This document shows, piece after piece, positions 34,698 to 45,240 of a DNA stretch of 64,000 nucleotides. The first letter of the stretch is position 1. Every line of letters starts with the position of its first letter. Under the pieces are notes generated by a model. That model saw only the letters and a list, made by a program, of their open reading frames with translations, was not told the DNA's origin and made no database searches. A program made the position numbers and the translations under genes. The DNA is from Mycocentrospora acerina. Lineage: Eukaryota; Ascomycota; Dothideomycetes; Pleosporales. The stretch is from positions 744,001-808,000 of the forward strand of contig JAKUHH010000216.1 in assembly GCA_022701365.1 (NCBI GenBank), written 5' to 3'.

Positions 34698-36933
34698 TTT
34701 GAATAACGTAGTAAGAAGAATCTTTTGACAATCTTGATGAATATGGTAACAATTAAGAGAGTTAAACGTTGTTCAGTTGTTGGCTGGATTGTTACTGGTA
34801 TGTGCATCTCTGTACCGACTCTTATACTTCCACTCTCTCACATTACATTCAATAACTCTCTCATTTGAAACTTGTCCCAATTTCGGTCGTATGATATAAA
34901 TCCTAATTCTCTTGGATATTTTTTTAAATTGAAACTCTCTAAATTTGGTATATCTATGTGGTAACTAGATGATGGTCGAACGATCAGAATGCTTAACATG
35001 TTACTTGGCCTTGACCTTCTTCTTAGAGTTAGATCTTCATCATGTGAATTCTAATCACAACAGTAATAAAATCTCATTGATCATGATATTAATAACAGTT
35101 TAATTGTTTATGTTATAATTGGTCAGGTACTTTCTTTTACTTTACACACAAGTTTAGGCGGAAACTAATAGTTAGTGAGAACATGTTGTTGTGTTTGAAA
35201 ATCTGTCAGGGGTAAATCACGTTAGTAAGAATGTCACAAAGAGAAAACTTTTAAAAGGAGACAAATGAGGTACCTTATATCTTATTAGTAGACGTACGAT
35301 CCAGTATCATAAAAAATCCAACTCTTTCGTTCGACTTGGTTTTAGACAACCTGAGCCTAAAAAGGACTCGCTGAATTTTCCTCCACAGTAAACTAAAGAT
35401 AGAACCAAAGACTATACATTTTACAAATTCTTTGACTAAGCAATAAACCCTTTTGATTTCAAACGCTCCTTCTTAACCGAGGGTTATCCAGATCCAGCGT
35501 TTTTTTAGCCTGTCCTACTGTAACTAGCTTGCCTCAATTTCAATACAAATCCTTCCAACACATACAGTTTATCAACTTATAGTCCAGCCTACTAGCTTAC
35601 TTGGATCATGAACTGTAATATGTGATTTTTTATTTACAACTGCTATACTACTTACACTTGCTGTGCTCGCTCTATTCGCTTTACTCGCCTTATTCGCTTT
35701 GTTCGCTGTTCTTAAGGTGAAAAATTGTTGACGCTAAGACAATTCATATATTTAAGCCTTGGTTAATTTAGATTGTTTCAGACATCAAAAGCGCTACATT
35801 TTTTTAATCAGATTGAAATTTTGAAGTGTCTATAAATTGACCTTCTCTCCTTACAATAATAAATAGTGAATTTTATTATGCACATACTCCATCCTCTCTG
35901 CGCTGACACCACCACAAGAAGTATGGTGTAACGACTAGTGTAGAATAAGTTTTAGTGGGTACTTCTCAGGCTTAGGTGGTCAGATATCAAATAAGATCAA
36001 AGAATTGAATTGTTGTGATACTTAGTTTTTTTTTTCTGATAAAATGCCTTCTCAATCTGCTTTTGAAGATTTTCCCCTGTGTACTATTTCTACTCATGTG
36101 ACCTGCCCATGTAAGCTCGTCAACTTCAAAACTATATTTTCTCTATCAAAATAATCATATCTATCTTCCATTCTAACCCAGTAGCACTAGTCATGACTAG
36201 TAGACCCTTTTGATAATGCTAGCGCAGATATGAAAGAGTCTGCGACTGATATCAAGTAATCCGGAATAATGTAAAAAAGCGAGGTTGTACAAATGTCTCT
36301 AATAAGAATAGTTAGTAGCATACGTCTATTTTTCTTAGCTGAACTAGCTGATTCATTCTGGAACGCTAAAAGGGAGCAGAAGGGAGAGTTGTGCCACAGC
36401 TTTCCACTGAAGAAATATAATCAGTTCTCAGCAGCGAGAACAAAGAAACCTTTTTTTACTTCAGGAACTTAATATTTCCATGGCTACCAAAAAGAATAGG
36501 GTCACTCTCTGAGCTACTTGAAGTCTCTTAGATGGTCGTGAAGAACTCTCTAGATAATTAAACATGAAATTACTGAAATAAAGGGTAGTGCAGACAAGGA
36601 TGTCACCATAGCAGAGCTGATGTATATAGTCAATCATGCGAATCTGAATGGAGTTTCCTCACAACTTTCCCTATTTGCATTGCCTTGAATCAAATTGGCG
36701 TCCTCAAATAAAATAGTTTGATAAAAACAAAGCTAGATGTGAGGAGTGGAAGCATGACAGAGACACAACTACAACTGTAGTGGGATAAGATGAGCATTCT
36801 GGCGAACAACAAGTTTCAACCTAAGAGTCTCTTCATATGCAATAGTTGCCCTGTCATTCTAGGATAACTCTGTGAGACCAGGCTTTTCGACAAGCACTTT
36901 CTCTTTCTATGATATCCTTTCTACTCAAAGTAT
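34698..36933. other. AT-rich gene-free block
   Basis: About 2.2 kb of low-GC DNA, probably RIP-affected. A degenerate 9-nt tandem repeat (TTCGCTTTA-like) lies at about 35665-35710; otherwise nothing is recognisable. Confidence 0.5.
35665..35710. repeat. Degenerate 9-nt tandem repeat
   Basis: About five imperfect copies of (T/C)TCGC(T/C)TTA-like units. Confidence 0.55.
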
Positions 36934-37587
36934 TCAAAAAATGCCCATGATTCCTTCGGTGTCTTCTTCGACGAAAGCCTGACCAGAGTTCCCTTCGTCT
37001 AGTTTGATCTTGTATAAGCCACTGAAGCAGTCTGGCAAGTTTGATGCTTGCTTCAGTACTGGATGCGCACAGGTTTTCACGTCATATAGGACGGCAGCAA
37101 TTTCGTCAGCATTTGTCAGGTGGAGAGGTTTTCGTGGTTTGCTCGGCACTAAGTCTTCGAATTGAAGCTCAGGCTGATCGTTCTTGTCAACACTGAAAGA
37201 TATCCTAAATTCCGGGATGGAACCTTGCTCGGCCGCAAATTTCGTATTTGTTTGCCCGGTGTAAAATGGATGAAAGAACTGAATAGACTCGTAGGGGTAC
37301 CAGCCTGGGAATGCTTGCTGGAGTAGTCGATGAAGAACCGAGCTCTTGCAGGTATTTTCTGCTCTTGATCCTACCGATTTTACTTTCCGTCTTGACCAAG
37401 GTACCCGTTTATTAGTAAAAGTAACGTACTTTAACTTTACGGGGCTGACGATAAAGCACAGCACTAGTGTTGAAAAATTCTTGCTTGTCATTCTACTGCT
37501 TGATCTAGATTGTTCTAGTATCCAAGCAGGGGAGCCAAATTGCGTAGTAGGTACCGTAGTTGCAGCAACAACATAAGGGATTTGCAA
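36934..37587 (-). pseudogene. Fragment possibly related to fatty-acid oxygenase (psi-factor/linoleate diol synthase) P450 domain
   Basis: An open frame without an ATG at its 5' end, stopping at 36934. The segment from about residue 85 reads like the P450-side region of Ppo-type oxygenases: WYPYESIQFFHPFYTGQTN, then AAEQG, then a Pro/Lys-rich turn and LTNADEIAAVLYD. The remainder of such an enzyme (haem peroxidase domain, Cys-haem loop) is absent on both sides. I therefore regard it as a truncated relic. An in-frame ATG inside (MTSKNF) could start a shorter peptide. The family link is from memory of motif shape and is weak; it could be an unrelated small protein. Confidence 0.35.
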
Positions 37588-38195
37588 GCTAGAGTAGCGT
37601 GCATCTTGGCTATATATCTATGACGGACAATGCTACAATTTTGGATGCATTTTCTCTGATATTGATATTATGTCGGTTGCCTTCTCGTCAAATGTACTTG
37701 TTTAAACAAGCTTCTTCCTTGTTTCTGATGAGCTTCGCCTCGCAAGAATCACATTAGCGTGCATGCCACGTTCGCATGCAGCGGAATTCAGCTCCTGCAG
37801 ACCCCTGCATGTTCAGCCACAGCGGAGGGGCCGAGCCGCCACTAATGCGAGGATTACATCTGCAGGCGAGCTGAACACTTTATCTGAGCTTAACAGTGAG
37901 TACGGAATTCTAGGCGCTAATGCACATTTGATGGACTTGCCCCATTCTAATGGAATCACGTAGCTTGAAGATGACATGAATTCGCTACAGCTTGCAATCT
38001 GTCTGGTTGAAAGCATAGTAGATAGAACGAAGGAAGCTATTGGCATTGTCCATACTGCCGTCACTCTGCTTATTCATGTCGAAGATGAGTAGTATAAAGA
38101 AGCTACACTTCCCACGTTTTTGAGACTCACATTGTTTCTGCTTATTGCTTTTTTTATACCTATCGTCCCTAATCCATATCAATCTTTTTCTAACA
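37588..38195. promoter_or_regulatory. Region upstream of the PD-(D/E)XK-like gene
   Basis: Contains a GC-rich island with several inverted GCATGC/CTGCAG-type words at about 37755-37850. No gene seen. Confidence 0.4.
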
Positions 38196-38891
38196 ATGTT
38201 CGAAGCTAAATTTCTCAACAACAACCAAGCTATAGCGAAATCTTACGAGAATGATTTCAAAGAAATGACCAAGGTCGTGAGTGACACTATAGTCTATCTA
38301 TCTCAGCAATATGGGCAGCACGCATTGAGATGTGTTGAGGCATATGTTTTGAAAGGTGGATGGGAGCCTTGGTTCCAAGTCGAACTTGCACTTGCACTCA
38401 ACATCACCATGAACCAGAAGTTCCGCAACGTGGCCCGTGTTTCAGTGCATCGAGAGCAGCCGATATACAATTACCCCGATAAAACCCAAAGAAGCGACAT
38501 CCTGATTCGATTGGTCAACCTCAACGATGGAACTGACACCCGAAATATCTCGATCGAGCTCAAGTGCCAGTCACGCCTACAATCAGGTACCGGAGAAGGT
38601 GGCTTCATCGCCACTGTCAACGCCGACACTGCTAAAGTTGATGAAGCCGTAATAGATAAAAAAGTAAGGCCATGTCGGTGTTTGAACATCCTAGCCCATT
38701 CGACGCTTAATAAAACGGATTTTCCAGGCTTGGAAAAATTCGAAGCTATCGCCGCGGCGGGCCCGTCAAATCCAATTAACGGACAAGAGATTCTGGGTAC
38801 AGGCGTGATGTTGTATTTTATCGGAAAGCATAAAGACTTTATTTTTAACGAGCAAATGTACGAAGGGGTATCAAAAATTAAAGACTTTTGA
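38196..38891 (+). CDS. Small protein with PD-(D/E)XK nuclease-like residue pattern
   Basis: Single exon, 231 aa, start at ATG 38196 (MFEAKFLNNNQAIAK). I do not recognise a named family. What can be seen: an N-terminal helical part, WEPWFQVELALAL with Glu63, then REQPIYNYPD, a strand RSDILIRL with Asp101, and a second strand ISIELKCQS with Glu121-Leu-Lys123, followed by a helix (NADTAKVDEAVIDK). Helix-Glu, strand-Asp, strand-ExK is the core layout of the restriction-endonuclease-like fold. No signal peptide, membrane helix or coiled coil is seen. If the pattern is real, it could be a nuclease or an inactive relative. Surrounding DNA is AT-rich, and the gene may be lineage-specific. Confidence 0.6.
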   Translation: MFEAKFLNNNQAIAKSYENDFKEMTKVVSDTIVYLSQQYGQHALRCVEAYVLKGGWEPWFQVELALALNITMNQKFRNVARVSVHREQPIYNYPDKTQRSDILIRLVNLNDGTDTRNISIELKCQSRLQSGTGEGGFIATVNADTAKVDEAVIDKKVRPCRCLNILAHSTLNKTDFPGLEKFEAIAAAGPSNPINGQEILGTGVMLYFIGKHKDFIFNEQMYEGVSKIKDF

Positions 38892-39753
38892 ACTGCTTAA
38901 CGCATACCAGGCGTCGCGGAGCACTCTAATCAGTGTTTCAGCACCATAGTAGGAAATTATAATTTTCAGAATAAAGCTCTTTCATTCACAATTGCATTAG
39001 TGTCTTCTAGTGTGGCTTGCTATGTCTGCATCAAAGATATGTGAATTAAACATTGTTTGCACATCATCAAAAATTTGCTCGTGCTGTTTGTTTCTCAAGG
39101 CCCACGATCATTTGTGAAAGACGGAATACGGTATTATAATCTTGCATCGCCTACTTTCTTCCAAATTGCTTTGGCATGCAAGGGTACACTCACTGCCTTC
39201 TGTTGTTTTCACAACTAAATATTGAGATACCACAAGTAACCAAGTACTTCGCGTCCTCGTACGATTACCATCGCAGTTCTTGTACCTGAGCAATCTCTCT
39301 GGCAAATCCAGATCTATTGGCCATAGCTCGACTTACTTTTATATGACGAAACTACGATCACGCAGGTGCCTATGGTTGCAAGTATCTACCTGTTTATTCA
39401 TCTTGTATTTAAGGTTTGAGTACGAACAACCTCTAGGGTGAGAATTGTCAAGATTGGATGCAAAAATATGTTAAAGGCCTAGTCTCTAACAGGAGTACAG
39501 TTTCCCATAACAAGAGACTAGGTTTTTCTATTACAAAAATTCTTAGAAAGTCCTCAGTGTTGCAGATGGGTCTCATGCAAACAGATTGCTTATAAATTGT
39601 CTTAGTACATCATGTGTTAAATCATTCTAGCACGCTAAAAGTCTATTAAACGGGATAGCGCTATTTGACTACCTCAAATAACATGTCTTACTTGGTTGTA
39701 AGTGTCCTATACTATTCCCCTGCGACTCTACTACAGGACAACTTATACTATCC
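38892..39753. other. Intergenic AT-rich region
   Basis: Lies between the end of the nuclease-like gene and the 3' end of the first APH-like gene. No gene supported. Confidence 0.5.
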
Positions 39754-40721
39754 TCAATACCCTAGAGCCCGGGGATACGAAGCCCAGGAATCATAAAACT
39801 CAACCACATCGACAAATTGTGGAATATACTCTGTGGCCCAATCTCCATGGGAGTCAGAGGTAAATAGAGCTTTACAAAACTCCCAGTACTCCGGATACCA
39901 TCCCGACTGATGCCAGTCAATGACAGCAAGTATATGACCGGATGCATCAGCAGACATCATTATGTTGCTTGGATGGAGATCAGCATGGGTGAAAACAATC
40001 CTCGAGTTATCTGGAAGAAACTCCCGGAAAGGATCCGGAATTTGTGACGGATCAGCAAAATGAATTTCCATGCCGATCTTTATCAAAGCAGAGAGCCAAT
40101 CATGGAACTCTTTAACAGTGTTGAACGGTCCGGCTGGGGGTTTCAGTTTGTCCGTGAAGACGACATCAAGAAGGGGTTTTCGGTCAATTCGACCTTAAGT
40201 AGATTAGCACAAGCTTCGCTCTATTATAGACCAAGGAGCTCACCGAGAAATTGATCGCTTGGATCCTGCTGTAACTTGTGTAGACTCTTTACGATAGTAC
40301 GCAGTTGTTTACAGAATTCTTTCTTCGCCTCGTTAGAGAGCGACTCCCACTGGCTCTCTAAGGTTACCCCTCTAATAAGCTCCATGTAGATGAAGACTTC
40401 GCCTCCATCTTCACACCATCTATATACCTCAGGAACAGGTACTTCGTCGGGTAAGAGTCTTCGAAGAGCTTGAAGGCAATGTGCTTCGGATGCAGTGATA
40501 TATTTCCCATACTTAACAACAATATTGAGTGAATCAAATTTTGTCGTATAGGAGCCTAATGAATCTCGAAGTAGTGGATTTGCTCGGACTTCTGCAGGTG
40601 ATGGAAACAAATGGGCTGGTCTATTGTAGTTGAGAAGGTCCAAATGTTCGAAGTTGGGAGATTGTTCAAATGAAAGGAGGCTAGGAAGAAGATAGCGGTA
40701 TGGTACATTATCCGGAGCCAT
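39754..40721 (-). CDS. Aminoglycoside phosphotransferase-like (APH/choline kinase superfamily) kinase, copy 1
   Basis: Exons 40721-40244 and 40193-39754 (complement), 50-nt intron, 305 aa. The N-lobe has NIVVKYGKYITASEA (ATP-binding Lys), the hinge is VFIYMELIRGVTLE, the catalytic loop THADLHPSNI holds Asp231 and Asn236, and the metal-binding AVIDWHQSGWYP holds Asp252. All key residues of the eukaryotic-like kinase fold are present, so an active kinase is plausible. Fungal members of this superfamily are numerous, and most substrates are unknown (small hydroxylated molecules). It carries no signal peptide. A paralogue with the same intron position lies at 47.9-48.8 kb on the same strand. Confidence 0.82.
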
Positions 40722-41992
40722 TTTAGCAAAGGACTACACAAGCTTCTACCCACATGCGCGTGTTCTATGCATTTTAGCTATTAACCATACACTACTGTTC
40801 TCTGGTTCTTACTATGACCAGAAGGACGAAGTGTAGGAAGGATCTCAACGCCAGAACCAGTATATCAGAGGCTGCAGTTAAATAAATTAGGTAGACTGTA
40901 TGTTTTTGAGTGCCTTTCACGCAGCAGCAAGATGTAAGACGTATTTTAAACAATAGAAATTGAGATAATAGTGAGAGATTAAGGTACAGATAGAATAGTT
41001 AGGTTGAAGACACGCATGCGGGTGACAAAAACCCCTCACACCGGAACGACTTGGCGCACCCCAACACACCACCAAAATAAGGTAACGTGTCCGTGCATTT
41101 AGCTCCCGCGTTTAGTTAACACGTAGCGAACATCAAATGCGCATTTTGTTTTAGCTAACCGAGATGTTATAGCAAGGTAGAGGCCGTAGAGAGGAAGCAA
41201 TCGGCCGTCAACCTACGGCCGTGGGAGGTCAGGCGCAAGCAAAATACCATGCCAGACGGCATGGTCAACAGCATGACTGTGTCGGCGGTTGGTGTGTTGG
41301 TAAAGCCCACAGACCGGAATCTTGACTCTAGTTTGGTGTTCCTGCAACGAAGAGAGAGGGAGGGCAAATGTATCTAGATAGAGCTTAGCTGTTTCAGAGG
41401 CGTGGTTACCGAAACGGAAGAACGATTAACAGTCTTCTTGAAAAGGTACCACGACAAACGGCGGGTCGGACAGGATAATTTGTTTTCAACGTCTTATGGT
41501 CATAAGTGTAAGTGATGGAGATTAAGGTGGACTATGGAGTGTAAAAATAATTGCATTTAACCTGGGCAGAGATGTCGACGATCACTTTTTCAGATGGAAG
41601 CAGAATCTACCTTAAGAACATATTTTGACTTGCTCTTACAGGCGCCTATAGTTACAAGTACCAGCCAATTCGTTCCTCTCGTGTTTGAGCCTGGGGAGCC
41701 CAGTCAATCCACGAGGCCCATACGTATACAAAGCTGATGGCGCAGTTGACTGACCTGAAGCGAACTCTAGGTCGAGTGCAGAGCCATATACCAATACAAG
41801 TAGAGGATAAAGCACCAAATTTATCGCGATAACAATCAAAGAGTGCGAGATGGAACGTGGAGTTCGCGAAGGGGGCCTGGGTTAGCCTTGTCGGCTGAAA
41901 CTCGCCCAATGACATCTGGCATACAAGAACATAATGGGGAAGAGAAGCTCCTTCAAGCTAGACACAAGTTTCATTGAAAAAGAATAGCAAAA
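40722..41992. other. Intergenic region with a 5S-derived fragment
   Basis: No gene supported. It holds a GC-richer segment around 41.0-41.35 kb of unknown origin and a decayed 5S fragment at about 41465-41508. Confidence 0.45.
41465..41508 (-). repeat. Decayed 5S rRNA 5'-half fragment
   Basis: Read on the minus strand it begins ACTTATGACCATAAGACGTTG, matching the start of the intact 5S gene with G-to-A and C-to-T type differences. The plus-strand sequence to its right (to about 41618) is also similar to that right of 5S copy 2. The fragment is therefore part of a duplicated, RIP-like mutated segment. Confidence 0.7.
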
Positions 41993-42111
41993 ACATACAA
42001 CAGCGGGGATTCGCCAGTGGTCACCCACCTGACTACTAGTCCGCCGGTACGTTGCTTAAATAGGGCTGAGCGAACGGGAAGCCTTGTTTTCAACGTCCTA
42101 TGGTCGTATGT
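41993..42111 (-). rRNA. 5S ribosomal RNA gene (copy 2)
   Basis: Base-for-base identical to the copy at 19480-19598 over the full RNA, again on the minus strand, although the flanks differ. A run of five T follows the 3' end as terminator (weaker than in copy 1). It lies in AT-rich accessory DNA between two degraded 5S relics. Confidence 0.92.
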
Positions 42112-44419
42112 GTCAGTAAGGAGTTTAAGTTGACTCATCATGTGTAAAAATAATTGCGTTCAACCTAGATGGAGATGTTGGCGATCACTTCTTCAGATAG
42201 GAGCAGAATCACTTCTTTGACCCAGTCTGTTGATTATACGGAACAACAATTGTGGGGTTTCCCTTTTGCCATAATCATGCAAATGCTTTTAAGCGCGAGA
42301 AAATCCCATCTCATCTTGTATAATGTATGTCACATTTTCTCTGGTTCGTACTAACTAGCAGCAAGGTACTCTTGAAAATTACTTGATTTGGGTCTCACTG
42401 AATGTTTGACCTAGATGCAAGCTTCGTATCACTTCTTCTTGACATGAGCGACCAAGTTGTTTGGATTACAATGGTCAGAAGACAGGTTGAAACCACGTAT
42501 ATCCAAGTCCAAGGTGAAGCTCTTGGTTTTCATCTCTCGATGAAGTCGAAGAATGCCATGGAAAAGAACGTCTGCATACTGATATCAGGGTTCGATCTAG
42601 CAGCCAATACTTAATTACTTACTACCATTAATGTGGCAGGCAGAAACAAAAAAGTGACAGCAACAATGACCCTCATAGCGGCACTGTCTCGGGCGGTAGC
42701 GATTGCAACGATTTCGAGATTTTTGCGATCTGGATCATTACTTCGGTGTCGTGACGGCTCATTTCAGAGAGTTTGCGCATTGCTTGATTCTCCTTTCAAC
42801 TCAATTCAGCAATATCATAAGATGCACGAGCAATTTCGGTATAGATGATTCTATTTTGAGACGATAAAGGGAGCAAATCTGGCCTAAACCAGCGACTCGT
42901 TTCTGCTCTGTGATGAAGACATACAGTTTCGATACACTCCGGTCTCAGCTTGCATTTTCGAGAAATAAAACTTGCTTAACAGTCTACTAAGTTCGCCTGT
43001 AATGGGTACCAAATCTAGGTTCCTTCAATCTTGAAAAGGTTGCTGTGAGTCCTGCTGATCGATCGATTTCCTTAACTCAGTGGTGTCTTCGATGCTTCCA
43101 ATCCGATACCCAAATCTGCTGATCGTCCCAACGAACCAACGAGCTTGGAGTTGAAGGACTATCATAGGAACAGAAACTACAGTTTGCCTGAGAGAAGATT
43201 TTGCTGATTCAAGGCAGTCGAACAGCACTGATAACGACCATGTCTGTGCTCCGAAGATCAGAATTCGGGTCTCACCAGTTTTGATAACCGTCAATCCCAT
43301 AGAATAACGGGAGCGCATTCGTAATTGTTAGAAAACTGACTCGATTTCTTAATGTAAGTAATTAATCCTAGATTAAAACTTACGGGACAATTTACACCGA
43401 TTTTCCTGAGCTGTCACTCCATTCTCGGCCATAATTGAAACAACAAAAGACGCTACATCGATGTTCATGATAACTAGTAAAGCTGTAGAGATATCTAAAA
43501 TTCGCGATACTTGTTCGAAGTGTTGGAGAGAGGTACGGTTTAAGAGGTCAATATCTACACTTTACATGCCGATGGTGTGGCTTGTGCCCGTGGGTAGCGT
43601 TGAGGTATGATTTATGGCTCCGCCGCGAGGGGAGTTGGTTTCAGTGCTGTATTAAGGATATTTGATTTTGGTGAATGCCAATTTTGCGGTGGATTCATCG
43701 TTTTCGTCGCCAATGTTGTTGGTGCTGTGGCCCCCAAGCGAGTTGATGTCACCAGCAAGTCAATCGCTAACTCTGAGTTTTTTCTTAGTTGGGAAAGGCC
43801 TAAACTCTAGATTGTTAAAGTTGTCGGTCGCTACAGAGATGTAATGCCGAATTATCGTATATTTAGTGTGTCTTGAGGGTAGTCCGTTGAAAACGATCAA
43901 CTTGGTTTTCACGTATTGAGAAATTTCGCTTCGAGACTAAGCAAGAGCAAAAGGAATTCATACAACAGTGAGGAATCGCTGGTTATTACACAACTGACTA
44001 CTATTCCGCCAGTCAGTTGCTTAGATAGGAGGTCTCTGAAAACACTCGTCCGCTCCGTACGGCTCCTCTAAATATTCATATCTAGTATCACGAGCAGGAT
44101 ATCAAAACACGATTCAAGGATATGAGGTATGTCGGGTTTAAGATGTGGTAGCTAACGCAGAGAGAAATAAGGGATGCCATTTCCTGTGAAAAGCTATGCA
44201 ATATGCAGTGTTTCAATAAACAATCGAGAAAAGAAATCTAGATCTTCTTTTTCATGTTCAGTATCAAAATGAGAATTTTCAAGTCATCTTAACACAACAA
44301 AGTAAAGCCCAGATATATCGTGATGATGGAATAGCAGTTTGGCGTAGCTTTCGAAGCAACAAAGCACCACATTGAACCGTATATATAGATATCAAATTCA
44401 GGATTCAGGGCGTTTTTCC
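42112..44419. other. Gene-poor region with degraded 5S copy
   Basis: Several open stretches of 60-97 codons occur on both strands (for example minus 43025-43318), but none has a domain, and some may be relics. Contains a truncated 5S relic at 43959-44030. Confidence 0.4.
43959..44030 (-). pseudogene. Truncated, mutated 5S rRNA pseudogene
   Basis: It starts at the 3' end word CATACAACAG (plus-strand reading) and follows the intact 5S for about 70 nt with many transitions, then similarity stops at TTAGATAGGA. It lacks the 5' third. Confidence 0.75.
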
Positions 44420-45240
44420 CTAGTAGATTGGCGGAGGGGGAGGAGGCGGCGGCGGCGGTGGAGGTGGTGGAGGCGGTGGAGGAGGCGCCAGGAGCACGCC
44501 ATAATCTGGTGACATGCTATATTCCTCTTTCACAGATCCGGTTGATTGGATTGTTCCACCTTCTCTCGTGAATACACTCGAAATTCCCACGCTAAATAGT
44601 GCCGAGAAAACAAGTGCGAGCCATTGAAGGATGCTCAAAGTCTTCCCAGCCGTAATTGTAACACTTGATGTGGAAGACTCAATCTGCGAAATAAAGGCTA
44701 CCGCTTTCGTTGTTTGGTCGATTGAAACCACAGATGCTAAAGCGAATGCAACTGAAAGCCATAGAGTTTTAATTGAAGATTGTCTCAAAAAGGCTCGGCG
44801 CTTTGAAGAGATTTTGCTTTTTGGGCCTTTTGGTATCATCTTAAAGTCTCGCTTTAATAGAGCTAGGAATAGCAAGCTAATGGCGAATAAACCTCCAGCG
44901 CCGGCGATAAGACCAAATACGTATGTCGATTGAAGCCTTTGTGCGAGTTCTACCATGCTAGCCAATTCATCAATTTCAATGTTGTCTTTTGTTGAAGCCA
45001 AATTCACGGAATTGGTTATTGCTTGTGTGCTCTTTCCAGACGTTGGCTGACATATTAGTTCCTTCGACAAAGAAATACACATGCCTGGAATAACAGTTAG
45101 TGAGCTCCATGGCTACAATCAGTTGACTTTCTCACCGAAGTATCCTAATCGTATTTCGGGCCCGAAATCGTGTGACAGCTTTAGCGTGAAGATATTGGGG
45201 ATTCCAGGAGATTCTGATACGCATCCAGTAAGACACAAAG
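44420..45240 (-). CDS. Fig1-like four-helix membrane protein with polyproline tail (5' end unresolved)
   Basis: Two exons are clear: 45240-45136 and 45084-44420 (complement), 51-nt intron. The first encodes LCLTGCVSESPGIPNIFTL, the second begins after the splice RLGYFG|MCIS. The pair GC.S.SPGIP and R.GY(F)G.C is the signature I associate with the fungal Fig1 family (calcium influx and membrane fusion in mating). Three membrane segments follow: YVFGLIAGAGGLFAISLLFLA, LWLSVAFALASVVS and LQWLALVFSALFSVGISS. The C-terminus ends in about twenty prolines encoded by a GGC/GGT-rich tract. The exon with the start codon and first membrane helix could not be found in frame upstream. It may be degraded, or lie beyond a longer intron; then the gene is broken. 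Confidence 0.6.

Noticed and set aside
41160..41370. GC-richer segment considered as a transposon remnant
   Set aside because: No terminal inverted repeats, target-site duplication or transposase/reverse-transcriptase motif could be seen.
43025..43318. Minus-strand 97-codon frame
   Set aside because: Protein-like but unrecognised, in a degraded region with no promoter or splice context.
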